Under the pieces are notes generated by a model that was not told where the DNA came from, did no database searches, and saw only the letters and a program-made list of their open reading frames with translations. A stretch of DNA of 64,000 nucleotides from Verrucomicrobiota bacterium (lineage in GTDB: Bacteria; Verrucomicrobiota; Verrucomicrobiia; Chthoniobacterales; Chthoniobacteraceae), in assembly GCA_003402745.1 (NCBI GenBank), contig QQND01000004.1, positions 1-64,000 on the forward strand, in the 5' to 3' direction. The translations under genes were made by a program, and so were the position numbers. This document shows, in pieces, positions 9,547 to 18,253 of the stretch (position 1 is the first letter of the stretch; the number at the start of each line of letters is the position of its first letter).

Positions 9547-12432
9547 ATGCGTACCCCTAAGATTTTAGCAGCAGGCGTGGCCTTACTTCTGAGCGGTGTG
9601 GTCGTTCATGCCGCCGAGGAGGCTGAGTTCCTCAAGAACTCAAGGCAGTTGATCTTTGAGGGGATTCGAAGTGGTGAGGGTTACTTCCGATCAGACGGTA
9701 AGTTCTTGGTGTTTCAAAGCGAACGCGATGCTTCGAATCCGTTCTATCAGATTTATGCACTTGACCTTCTTTCGGGAGATACGCGGCGGGTTTCTCCAGG
9801 GATTGGGAAAACAACGTGTGCCTTTTTCCAGCCTGGATTTGAACGGGTGCTTTTTTCTTCCACCCATGAGGATCCTCAGGCACAGGCGAAGCAAAAGACG
9901 GAACTGGAATTTAGAGCTTCTGGAAAAACCCGCCGTTACGCGTGGGATTATGACCCCGAATATGAGATCTATTCCGCAAATGTGGATGGCTCTGAAGTTA
10001 AAAGGCTGACTCGTTCTGTTGGATACGACGCAGAAGCTTCCTTCTCGCCGGACGGCTCTTTGATTGTGTTTTCTTCAACGCGCGCAGCTTATCCTCTGGA
10101 AAAGCTCTCGGCCGAGGACCGGGCTCGTTTTGAGAAAGACCCCGCCTATTTTGCCGACATTTACGTCATGAAAGCCGACGGGTCTGATGTTCGCCGGCTT
10201 ACGGAAAGCCCTGGGTACGATGGCGGTCCGTTTTTTTCGCCCGATGGAGCGCGCGTCCTCTGGAGGCGGTTTGATGCCGCGGGAATGAACGCCGACATTT
10301 ACACCATGAAGATGGACGGCGGTGATGTACGCAGGTTGACGGACTTCAAATGCATGTCTTGGGCGCCGTATTTTCATCCTTCGCAAAAGTACATCATATT
10401 CACTGCTAACAAGCTGGGGTTTGACAACTTTGAACTTTTCGTCGTGGACGCCGAGGGAAGCCGTGACCCGGTGCGCGTGACCTACACTCCCGGGTTTGAT
10501 GGGCTGCCTGTTTTTTCTCCTGATGGACGGCGTCTGAGTTGGACAACCAATCGAGGTGGGGATGGAAAAAGCCAGGTGCACATAGCGGACTGGAATGATG
10601 CGGCGGTGTTGCGTGCGCTTGATCAAAGTCCGCTTCGAACCAAGGCGGCGCCGGGGTTCACCGGTGAGATCCGCGCGGGAGATCTGCAGTCGCACGTGGA
10701 ATGGCTCGCAGCGCCCGAGCGCGAGGGAAGGCGCACTGGGACTTCCGGAGCGAAAGCCTCTGCGGACTGGATTTCGGAGTACGCAAAAAGCAACGGGATG
10801 GAGCCCTTGGAAAAAGCATTTGCACAGGAGTTTGAATTTCCAGCGGGCGTGGCTTTGAAGCCTGAGCACAACGCGCTCGCGGTGCTGACCGCCGGCAAGG
10901 AGCAGGTTTTCAAACTGGAGAAGGATTTCCGTCCTCTGCCCTTCAGTGATTCAGGGACGGCTGAGGCGGAGGTTGTTTTTGCTGGGTACGGACTGTCTGT
11001 TCCAGAAGCGAAGGAGGCGTTGCGTTATAATTCCTACGACGGATTGGAGGTGAAGGACAAGGTGGTGCTGCTGCTGCGGTATGTTCCTGAAGGAGTCGAT
11101 GCACCAAGACGCGCCCAGTTAAATCGTTACGCTGGATTGCGATACAAGGCCATGCTGGCGCGGGAACGGGGTGCGAAGGCGGTTCTGGTGGTTTCCGGAC
11201 CCGCTTCTTCGCAGCCTGGGGAGTTGCTGGGGTTGTCTTCGGACAATACTTTGGCGGGTTCGGGAATTGTCGCGCATTCAGTGAGCTTAAATGTGGCGGA
11301 GGCGCTTCTTGCTGGCACCGGAAAATCGATCAAGGAGATCCAGGCGGAATTGGACCAAGAAAACCCGCACGCGCCCGGAGGCTTCGTGCTGCCTGGCGTG
11401 AAGGTGCGCCTTGAGGCGGGAGTGGAACACCGGCGCGGTACGGACCGAAACATTGTTGCAGTGATTCCGCCGGGGCCGGATTCGCTGGGCGAGTGGGTGT
11501 TGGCGGGGGCGCATTACGACCATCTCGGGAAGGGAGCGGAATCAAATTCACTGGCGCGCTCAGGCGAAGAAGGGGGAGTGCACCACGGTGCGGACGACAA
11601 TGCTTCCGGAACCGCTCTGTTAATGGAGGTTGGCGCTGCGCTGGCGCTGGAAAGGAAGACACATCCCGAACGGTTCAAGCGCGGGGTAATCCTCGGCTTT
11701 TGGTCGGGGGAGGAAATTGGGCTGATCGGCTCAGCGGCGTTTGTGGAGAAGCCTCCGGTGGATTTGAGCAAGATTGTTGCTTACTTGAACTTCGATATGG
11801 TCGGTCGTCTGCGGGAGAACAAGTTGAGCCTGCAAGGAATTGCTTCCTCGAAGTCGTGGAAGAAGTTGATTGAGAAGCGCAATGTCGTGGCGGGTTTCAA
11901 CCTGGCACTTCAGGACGATCCGTATTTGCCCACGGATACGACGAGTTTCTACCCCCGCCGCATTCCCGTTCTGAGCTTTTTCACGGGTTCACACGAGGAC
12001 TACCACCGCCCGAGCGACACTCCGGAGAAGCTGGATTATGAGGGTTTGGAACGGATTACGCGGTTTGCAGCGGCGATGATTCAAGATCTCGCGGCGGCTC
12101 CGGAGCGGCCGGATTTCGCGCGCGTGGAGAAAACAGCGCAGCAGGAGTCCGGCTCAAGGGAAACGTTGAGGGCTTACATTGGCTCCATTCCGGACTATGC
12201 GACGGAGGTGAAGGGTGTGAAGTTGAGTGGGGTTCGGGCGGGGAGTCCGGCAGAAAAAGGCGGATTACAGGGTGGCGACGTGATTGTGGAGTTTGGCAAA
12301 CAGAAGGTGGCCAACATTTACGACTACACCTACGCGCTGGATGCTGTCAAAATCGGGCAGGCGGTTGACGTGGTGGTGGAGCGCAAGGGTGTTGCCACGC
12401 GTTTGAGTGTGACCCCTGAGGCTCGAAAGTAG
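9547..12432 (+). CDS. Secreted M28 family aminopeptidase with N-terminal TolB/PD40 beta-propeller, PA domain and C-terminal PDZ domain
   Basis: Repeated SPDG..PD40 motifs; GAHYDHLG, HHGADDNASGTA, WSGEEIGLIGS, NFDMVGR, HEDYHRPSDTPEKLDYEG (M28 zinc ligands); PDZ-like C-terminus (SGVRAGSPAEKGGLQGGDVIVEF). Confidence 0.9.
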   Translation: MRTPKILAAGVALLLSGVVVHAAEEAEFLKNSRQLIFEGIRSGEGYFRSDGKFLVFQSERDASNPFYQIYALDLLSGDTRRVSPGIGKTTCAFFQPGFERVLFSSTHEDPQAQAKQKTELEFRASGKTRRYAWDYDPEYEIYSANVDGSEVKRLTRSVGYDAEASFSPDGSLIVFSSTRAAYPLEKLSAEDRARFEKDPAYFADIYVMKADGSDVRRLTESPGYDGGPFFSPDGARVLWRRFDAAGMNADIYTMKMDGGDVRRLTDFKCMSWAPYFHPSQKYIIFTANKLGFDNFELFVVDAEGSRDPVRVTYTPGFDGLPVFSPDGRRLSWTTNRGGDGKSQVHIADWNDAAVLRALDQSPLRTKAAPGFTGEIRAGDLQSHVEWLAAPEREGRRTGTSGAKASADWISEYAKSNGMEPLEKAFAQEFEFPAGVALKPEHNALAVLTAGKEQVFKLEKDFRPLPFSDSGTAEAEVVFAGYGLSVPEAKEALRYNSYDGLEVKDKVVLLLRYVPEGVDAPRRAQLNRYAGLRYKAMLARERGAKAVLVVSGPASSQPGELLGLSSDNTLAGSGIVAHSVSLNVAEALLAGTGKSIKEIQAELDQENPHAPGGFVLPGVKVRLEAGVEHRRGTDRNIVAVIPPGPDSLGEWVLAGAHYDHLGKGAESNSLARSGEEGGVHHGADDNASGTALLMEVGAALALERKTHPERFKRGVILGFWSGEEIGLIGSAAFVEKPPVDLSKIVAYLNFDMVGRLRENKLSLQGIASSKSWKKLIEKRNVVAGFNLALQDDPYLPTDTTSFYPRRIPVLSFFTGSHEDYHRPSDTPEKLDYEGLERITRFAAAMIQDLAAAPERPDFARVEKTAQQESGSRETLRAYIGSIPDYATEVKGVKLSGVRAGSPAEKGGLQGGDVIVEFGKQKVANIYDYTYALDAVKIGQAVDVVVERKGVATRLSVTPEARK

Positions 12433-12520
12433 GCGAGGCGAGGTGGTTGTGGGAAAAAGGCGGAGGGAGTCCTTGGGTGAGAACTTGCTGCGGTTGGTCG
12501 GATTAGTGCAAACTCGGAGC

Positions 12521-12976
12521 ATGCGAGCACTCTCAATCATAGGACTTGGAATGGCTTTTGTTTTCACGCCGATCAGCGTGATGGCTCAGGCTGCCCTCAT
12601 TAAAGGTGAAACCTTTCTCAAACAGAACGCTAAGGTGAATGGGGTGAGGACGCTGCCCAGCGGTCTGCAGATTAGAACGATCAGCGATGGCAAGGGTAAG
12701 AATCCGAAATCCACAGACACTGTTGTGGTGCACTACCGGGGGCGGTTGATTGATGGGAAGGAATTCGACAGCTCTTACAAGCGGGGTCAACCCGCTGAAT
12801 TCCCGCTTAATCGCGTGATCAAGGGGTGGACGGAAGGCCTGCAGTTGCTGAAGGAAGGTGGAAAGGCTGAGCTCTATATTCCCTCCAACCTCGGGTACGG
12901 CTCCAAGGGTGCCGACGGGTCCGTCGGGCCGGATGAGACGTTGATTTTTGAGGTGGAGTTGGTTGCGATCAAGTAA
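12521..12976 (+). CDS. FKBP-type peptidyl-prolyl cis-trans isomerase
   Basis: TDTVVVHYRGRLIDGKEFDSSYKRGQPAEFPLNRVIKGWTEGLQLLKEGGKAELYIPSNLGYGSKG; signal peptide from ATG 12521. Confidence 0.95.
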   Translation: MRALSIIGLGMAFVFTPISVMAQAALIKGETFLKQNAKVNGVRTLPSGLQIRTISDGKGKNPKSTDTVVVHYRGRLIDGKEFDSSYKRGQPAEFPLNRVIKGWTEGLQLLKEGGKAELYIPSNLGYGSKGADGSVGPDETLIFEVELVAIK

Positions 12977-13001
12977 CGCAACTGCGCACTCGTCTCCGGG
13001 T

Positions 13002-13036
13002 AGGTCGGTCTACCGGTCTACCGGTGTACCAGTCTA
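13002..13036. repeat. Short imperfect tandem repeat, 8-bp period (taccggtc)
   Basis: ggtcggtc taccggtc taccggtg taccagtc taatg, just after the FKBP gene. Confidence 0.7.
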
Positions 13037-13062
13037 ATGTCCCGGCATTGCCGGCATCGCCC

Positions 13063-14019
13063 TCAGGGCCTTTTTTTAAGCCCCTCGAGCCAGCGTGCCG
13101 GGATTTCGTTTTCCATCCCCAGAAGGGCTCCTACGACGGCGCCCCGGTGGCAATTGTCACCACCGCAATGTGTGTTGGCGATGATCCCGGAGGAGAAGTT
13201 GTCGGCGTATTTCCAGCTGAGATACAGGGCTGCAGGAAAAGCGTCCTTGATGTAACAGGCGGGGCTAAGGCGCTGTCCGATGACTGCTTCGTCCGGCTCC
13301 TTGGCCCATTGGGAAAACTTGCGTTCACCGGCCCAACCCGAGGCGTGCTCAAAGATTGCCTCCCGCAGACCAGTGCCTGTTTCGACGGCGAGTAAAATTC
13401 GGGCGAAAGCCATGGAAGCCTCTAGAACCTCAGGACAGTTGTGTGTGAGCGCTACATGCCTGCGTACCATTCCGATGAATTCAGCTCCGCCGCTATTCAT
13501 GGCGGCGAACAAGGCGGGAACCGTGGCGAGGCCGCCGATGTGAACGTCTGCGACGCCGCAGTCTTCGAATTTTTTCCCGCGGGCTAAGTTGGTAAAAAAA
13601 GCTCGGTGATATTCTTCGACGTAGGTGTCGCGATGCCAGCCAGGAAGTCGCATGCAATCGACATAAAGGCGCAGCCAGGCGTTTGCATCGTAGCGGCCGG
13701 CCGTATGAACTTGGTGATAGAGGGCGCACGCCAGTTGGAAGTTGAGCGTGTTTTCACCTGCGCTCAGTTGCTGGTGGTAATGGATCCCTGGTTGGCCCCA
13801 AAATTTGGCTTGGTCGTGCAAAATGTCCGCAACCGGAAACTCGGGCTTGTAAATGGAGCGATGAAGAATGCTGTCGGGGTGGGGGTTGCGCGGAGCAAGA
13901 TAATGGTCTACGAGGCCGTAATCGCGCTTTAGTGCGATTCGGTCGTAGTACCAGTGGACAGGCATTGCAAGGGCGTCAGCCACAAGGGCGCCCTCGAGAG
14001 CGTGTAGGCGGTTCGACAT
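13063..14019 (-). CDS. ADP-ribosylglycohydrolase family protein
   Basis: EGALVADALAMPVHWYYD N-terminus and NTHCGGDNCHRGAVVGALLG C-terminal metal-binding motif. Confidence 0.85.
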   Translation of the reverse strand: MSNRLHALEGALVADALAMPVHWYYDRIALKRDYGLVDHYLAPRNPHPDSILHRSIYKPEFPVADILHDQAKFWGQPGIHYHQQLSAGENTLNFQLACALYHQVHTAGRYDANAWLRLYVDCMRLPGWHRDTYVEEYHRAFFTNLARGKKFEDCGVADVHIGGLATVPALFAAMNSGGAEFIGMVRRHVALTHNCPEVLEASMAFARILLAVETGTGLREAIFEHASGWAGERKFSQWAKEPDEAVIGQRLSPACYIKDAFPAALYLSWKYADNFSSGIIANTHCGGDNCHRGAVVGALLGMENEIPARWLEGLKKRP

Positions 14020-14049
14020 ATTCGGGCGGAGGTGTTTGCGTTTGCCAAC

Positions 14050-15675
14050 TCAGGCTTCGTAGCGGTGGGCGATGGGCATCCTGCGGCCCAGCCCAAAAGC
14101 ACGTGTTGTGACTTTAAGTCCCGGAGCGGCTTGCGCGCGTTTGTATTCGTTCAAGCGCACGCGCCGGAGCACCCAGCGGACGGTTTCAGGATCAAAACCC
14201 TGGGCTATGATTTCTTCACAGGAGCGTTGTTCTTCGACATGGAGGCGCAGAATGGGGTCGAGAATTTCGTAGGGTGGGAGTGTATCTTGGTCGCGCTGGT
14301 CGGGCTTGAGTTCGGCGCTGGGAGGTTTGTCGATCGTGTTTTGAGGAATGATTTCCTCGTGTCGGTTGATCCAGCGGGCCAGTGCATAGATGTCCACTTT
14401 GGGAACGTCACTGATGACTGCGAGGCCCCCGCACATGTCGCCGTAAAGGGTACAGTAACCCACGGCGAGTTCGCTTTTGTTTCCGGTAGATAAAACCAAG
14501 TGGCCGAATTTATTGGATAGGGCCATTAGGGTCATGCCGCGGAGGCGTGGCTGCATGTTTTCCTCGGTTTCGTTGGGCTCGAGGCCGGCAAAAATGGTCG
14601 TGAACTGCTCCTGAAAGGTATCAAAGGCTTTGGCGATGGGAATGTTCAGAAACTCAAGGCCCAGGGCGTAAGCCAGCTTTTCGGAATCTTCGACGCTGCC
14701 GCAACTGGAGAAACGGGTCGGCATCGTCACTCCGAGAACATTCTGTGGTCCGATGGCTTCCGCGGCGATACAGGCGGTGACTGCGCTATCAATGCCACCG
14801 CTTAAGCCTAGAACGGCCGTCCGGAAGCCACACTTGCTGAGGTAGTCGCGCACGCCCAGGACAAGCGCGTGGTAGAGCGATTCGGAGGGTTCTGGAAAGG
14901 TGAGTGTTTGAGGAGGAGAGTCGAGATCACCGACAAGGTTGCTTTCAAGGAAAGCAGGGAGGGCGAGCCTGGGGTACCCGTCGGCGCCTATGAGTAGGGA
15001 GTTGCCGTCGAAAACGAGTTGGTCATTGGCACCGGTTGAATTGCAATAGGCGATGGGGACCTGGTGCTGGCGCGCCACGCTTGAGAGCAGACTGAGGCGT
15101 TGCTGGGGCTTTCCCTGGGTGAAGGGAGAGGCGCTCAAATTCAGGATCAGCGTGGCGCCTTGTGCCACGAGTTGCCCGACGGGCGAGAGCGGGTAGTAGT
15201 CTCTGGGCAGATGCGCCTCGTTCCAAATATCTTCACACAAGGTGATTCCCACTTTTTGGCAGAGCAGCATAACGGGCTCAACCTGGTTGGCGGGCTCGAA
15301 GTAACGGGCTTCATCGAACACGTCGTACGTTGGGAGGAGCGATTTAAAGACACGCGCGGTGATCTGGCCGGTTTGAAGCACGGCGGCGGCGTTGCGAAAG
15401 GCGTTGCCTGTGCCGATATGGAAATCGGCGTACCCAACGATGAGAGGAACGGATTCGATGGAAGCGGCGAGTTCATCCAAGGCTTTTAAATTGCGCGGGA
15501 CGAAGTCTGATTCAAAAAGGAGATCCAGAGGAGGATACCCGGTGAGTGCAAGCTCCGGTGTCAGTACAATATCGGCGCCGTCTGCCACCAAGGCGCGGTA
15601 GGCTGCGAGGATTTTCTCGCGGTTGGAAGGGATGTCTCCAATGGTGGGATTGATCTGAGCAAAGCCAATTTTCAT
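14050..15675 (-). CDS. nadE: Glutamine-dependent NAD+ synthetase
   Basis: Nitrilase-type glutaminase domain (MKIGFAQINPTIGDI..., LTPELALTGYPP, LCEDIWNE) plus synthetase P-loop LGLSGGIDSAVTACIAAEA. Start set at 15675; the longer ORF-track call (to 16326) overlaps the neighbouring gene. Confidence 0.95.
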   Translation of the reverse strand: MKIGFAQINPTIGDIPSNREKILAAYRALVADGADIVLTPELALTGYPPLDLLFESDFVPRNLKALDELAASIESVPLIVGYADFHIGTGNAFRNAAAVLQTGQITARVFKSLLPTYDVFDEARYFEPANQVEPVMLLCQKVGITLCEDIWNEAHLPRDYYPLSPVGQLVAQGATLILNLSASPFTQGKPQQRLSLLSSVARQHQVPIAYCNSTGANDQLVFDGNSLLIGADGYPRLALPAFLESNLVGDLDSPPQTLTFPEPSESLYHALVLGVRDYLSKCGFRTAVLGLSGGIDSAVTACIAAEAIGPQNVLGVTMPTRFSSCGSVEDSEKLAYALGLEFLNIPIAKAFDTFQEQFTTIFAGLEPNETEENMQPRLRGMTLMALSNKFGHLVLSTGNKSELAVGYCTLYGDMCGGLAVISDVPKVDIYALARWINRHEEIIPQNTIDKPPSAELKPDQRDQDTLPPYEILDPILRLHVEEQRSCEEIIAQGFDPETVRWVLRRVRLNEYKRAQAAPGLKVTTRAFGLGRRMPIAHRYEA

Positions 15676-15701
15676 CGGGGATACGGTTTGGTTGTGCGCA
15701 G

Positions 15702-16616
15702 TCAGCTGGCGTAGAAACGTTTTGAAACGAGCCGGCTGGTCGGCCACAAGATTAGAAAAAGAAATGCAAAACCCGGTCCCAAGCTCTGGGATGCCCCGAA
15801 CCAGCAGGCCGCCGCCTGAAATGGCAACAGAAGCCGGATATGGCCGCCGATGAGCGGAGGCAGGGGGCTGGGGCGCACCAGTAGTTGGCGGAGGAGGCTG
15901 AGCCCTCCGAGAAGCGTGATTCCAAACAACAGTGCGGCGGGACCTTTGTCCGGAGAATAAAGAGCATTTTGGACGCCAATTCCCAGCCCCGGCAGCAGGG
16001 CGAGCACCGGAAAAAAGCGCGGGGAAATTGCGAGGTTTGAGTGCGTTTCGAAGCGGGCCAAATTGGTAACTGCGGCGATGTAAAGTCCGGCGGTTACCGC
16101 CATGAGTGCCGCAATTGGAACCATGGTGGGGCTGGGACCTGCGAGAGCTCCTGTGAGCATGCTCAGAGTGCGACAGGCGCCCATATTGAGCGCACCAAGC
16201 ACGGGGATTTTTTTTGTGATGCAGTTGTAAGACCAGACAGCGAGGACAGTTGCGGCACCCGCGAGGAAGGCCCGAGAGCAACCGGTCGCAGCAAGGAGTA
16301 GCAGCCCGATGACGTTGAGCGACCAAAGGACCGATTTGACCGCACCCGGGGAGGCATGGCCGGCGGGAAGGGGACGAAAGGGACGTTCGCGCCTATCCTC
16401 TGCGAGGTCGACGAGATCGTTCAGAAGAAGCCCTGCACCGTAAAAACAGAGGCTCGCCGCTGCCACTAGCACTAGGGAACTGTCAGTGAAGCCTGCATTC
16501 GAAATGAGATACCCGGCGATCGGGTCTCCGGGAACTGTGAAAAGATTTGGGGCTCTTAGAAGCTGCAGCCAAGTACGCAGACGACCGGGCGTTTGAAGAG
16601 GAGGTGGCGCGAGCAT
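15702..16616 (-). CDS. UbiA-family prenyltransferase
   Basis: NDLVDLAEDRRERPFRPLPAG first Asp-rich motif; polytopic membrane protein; GALNMGACRTLSMLTG resembles EboC-type UbiA proteins. Confidence 0.8.
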   Translation of the reverse strand: MLAPPPLQTPGRLRTWLQLLRAPNLFTVPGDPIAGYLISNAGFTDSSLVLVAAASLCFYGAGLLLNDLVDLAEDRRERPFRPLPAGHASPGAVKSVLWSLNVIGLLLLAATGCSRAFLAGAATVLAVWSYNCITKKIPVLGALNMGACRTLSMLTGALAGPSPTMVPIAALMAVTAGLYIAAVTNLARFETHSNLAISPRFFPVLALLPGLGIGVQNALYSPDKGPAALLFGITLLGGLSLLRQLLVRPSPLPPLIGGHIRLLLPFQAAACWFGASQSLGPGFAFLFLILWPTSRLVSKRFYAS

Positions 16617-16636
16617 TGGCAGAAGCCTCGGAAAGG

Positions 16637-17344
16637 CTAAGCCTTATATTGCCGGAACCGTTCGCCGACCACATCCCAGTTGAGGATTTGAAGGACGGCT
16701 TTGAGGTAGTCTGCTCGGCGGTTTTGGTACTTGAGATAGTAGGCGTGTTCCCAGACGTCCACGCAAAGGAGAGGGTAGGCACCGGTGCTGAGCGGGCAGT
16801 CCTGGTTGGGGGTGGATTCGATGGAGAGTTTGCCCTGACGGATGAGCAGCCAGGCCCAGCCGCTTCCAAATTGTTTGAGGCCTGCGGCCTGGATCTGCTC
16901 TTCCATCGCCTGAACGGATCCAAAGGATGCGGTTAAGGCTTTCGCAAGCTCGCCTTCCGGGGCGGAGTTTTCCTTTTTTCGCAACAACTGCCAGAACAGA
17001 GTGTGGTTATAGTGGCCGCCTCCCTGGTTGCGGATGTCTGTGCGGACGGACTCCGGAATGGACTCCAAGTTTTTGAGCAGGTCCTCGATGGAGCGCGAGG
17101 TAAGGGAGGGTTCCTTTTCCAGAGCCTGGTTGAGCTTGGCGACGTAAGCGGCGTGATGCTTGTCGTGGTGGAGTTTCATTGTTTCAGCGTCGATGAACGG
17201 CTCCAAAGCATCGTAATCGTATCCTAGCGGAGGGAGCTTGTGCACTTCGCTGGCCGGTTGCTGTGCGCTTGAAATAGCTGGATTCAAGGCAAATGCGCCA
17301 GTGGAAAGGGCCAGGGTTTTGAGGGCGTCGCGGCGGCTTAGCAT
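16637..17344 (-). CDS. Superoxide dismutase (Fe/Mn family) with Tat-like signal
   Basis: LPPLGYDYDALEPFIDAETMKLHHDKHHAAYV, GGHYNHTLFW, DVWEHAYYLKYQNRRADYL; N-terminus MLSRRDALKTLALSTGAFALNPA. Confidence 0.95.
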   Translation of the reverse strand: MLSRRDALKTLALSTGAFALNPAISSAQQPASEVHKLPPLGYDYDALEPFIDAETMKLHHDKHHAAYVAKLNQALEKEPSLTSRSIEDLLKNLESIPESVRTDIRNQGGGHYNHTLFWQLLRKKENSAPEGELAKALTASFGSVQAMEEQIQAAGLKQFGSGWAWLLIRQGKLSIESTPNQDCPLSTGAYPLLCVDVWEHAYYLKYQNRRADYLKAVLQILNWDVVGERFRQYKA

Positions 17345-17364
17345 AAGAGGGTAGATAACAGCAT

Positions 17365-17841
17365 CTAATTGCCATTCTCCAGCGCGGATTGCAACCGTGC
17401 GCAGTGCTCCTGCGAGGCGCTGCGCCACAGGAGCAGGCTTGGGAGCAGCAGGACGACGTCTTCAACCATGCGAGTGAGTGCGGAAGTGTAAAGGTCGGAG
17501 GTTCCAAAGCATCCGCAGCTCACGTCGAGGTTCCGTGCGACGGCAGATGCGAGAGCCGCTAGGAACAGGAGGTTCAGTGCGAGGCAGAGGGCGGTTGCGC
17601 CCAAGCGCGCCCTGGGGATCCAAAGTGCAAGTGCAGCAGTGATTTCCACACAGGGCAGGAAGGTTGCAGCGAGACCAGCGGCCTCCCAGGAAAGCAGCTT
17701 ATATTGGTAAACGGCCACCAGAGTGGCGTCTGCGTCCCGAAGTTTGAGCACGCCTGCAACGAGGAAAAGAGCGGACACAAAAAGCCGGAGCGTGCCGATG
17801 GACCAGGCTTTTAATCTGGAGATTTTTAGTTCCGAGGCCAT
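17365..17841 (-). CDS. MauE/DoxX-family redox-associated membrane protein
   Basis: Four-helix membrane protein with CGCFG motif (LDVSCGCFGTSDL). Confidence 0.8.
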   Translation of the reverse strand: MASELKISRLKAWSIGTLRLFVSALFLVAGVLKLRDADATLVAVYQYKLLSWEAAGLAATFLPCVEITAALALWIPRARLGATALCLALNLLFLAALASAVARNLDVSCGCFGTSDLYTSALTRMVEDVVLLLPSLLLWRSASQEHCARLQSALENGN

Positions 17842-18206
17842 GCCGCCCAGCCTCCCTCTAAAAGATAAACATCCTTGGTTTTGAATTCTTTTTGAATCAG
17901 ACGCGCGACGCGGAGCGCCCGGTCGCTGCCAGTGCCTTCGCCATAGACGACTATTTTTTTGCCGGGCGTCCAAACCAGACGGACGCTTTCCAGCGCCAAA
18001 GCTGCCTCGTTTTCATCAAAAGATATTGCTCCGGGGATATGATTTGAATCAAAGCGCTCTTTTTGACGAACATCGATCCAGACAAACTCGTATTGACGGT
18101 CGCGAGCCTCGAGCGATTTGAGATCGCGAAATTCCGCGGGTGGCTTCCACTTTAGATCAAAATGAAGCGTCGCTGCCGCGGGCACGAACGCGATACAGAG
18201 GAGCAC
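17826..18206 (-). CDS. Rhodanese-like domain protein lacking the catalytic cysteine
   Basis: VWIDVRQKERFDSNHIPGAISF...KKIVVYGEGTGSDRALRVARLIQ...VYLLEGGWAAW; the active-site loop reads GEGTGSDR instead of CxxGxR. The real start may be an upstream alternative codon. Confidence 0.75.
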   Translation of the reverse strand: MLLCIAFVPAAATLHFDLKWKPPAEFRDLKSLEARDRQYEFVWIDVRQKERFDSNHIPGAISFDENEAALALESVRLVWTPGKKIVVYGEGTGSDRALRVARLIQKEFKTKDVYLLEGGWAAWPRN

Positions 18207-18253
18207 CAGAGCCTGTTTCAGCGCAACTGCGATTGAGCTGGGGGCTGCGATTT

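Noticed and set aside
15676-16326. N-terminal extension of the 758-aa nadE ORF
   Set aside because: Overlaps the UbiA gene and reads as low-complexity shadow sequence; the nitrilase domain starts cleanly at the ATG at 15675.
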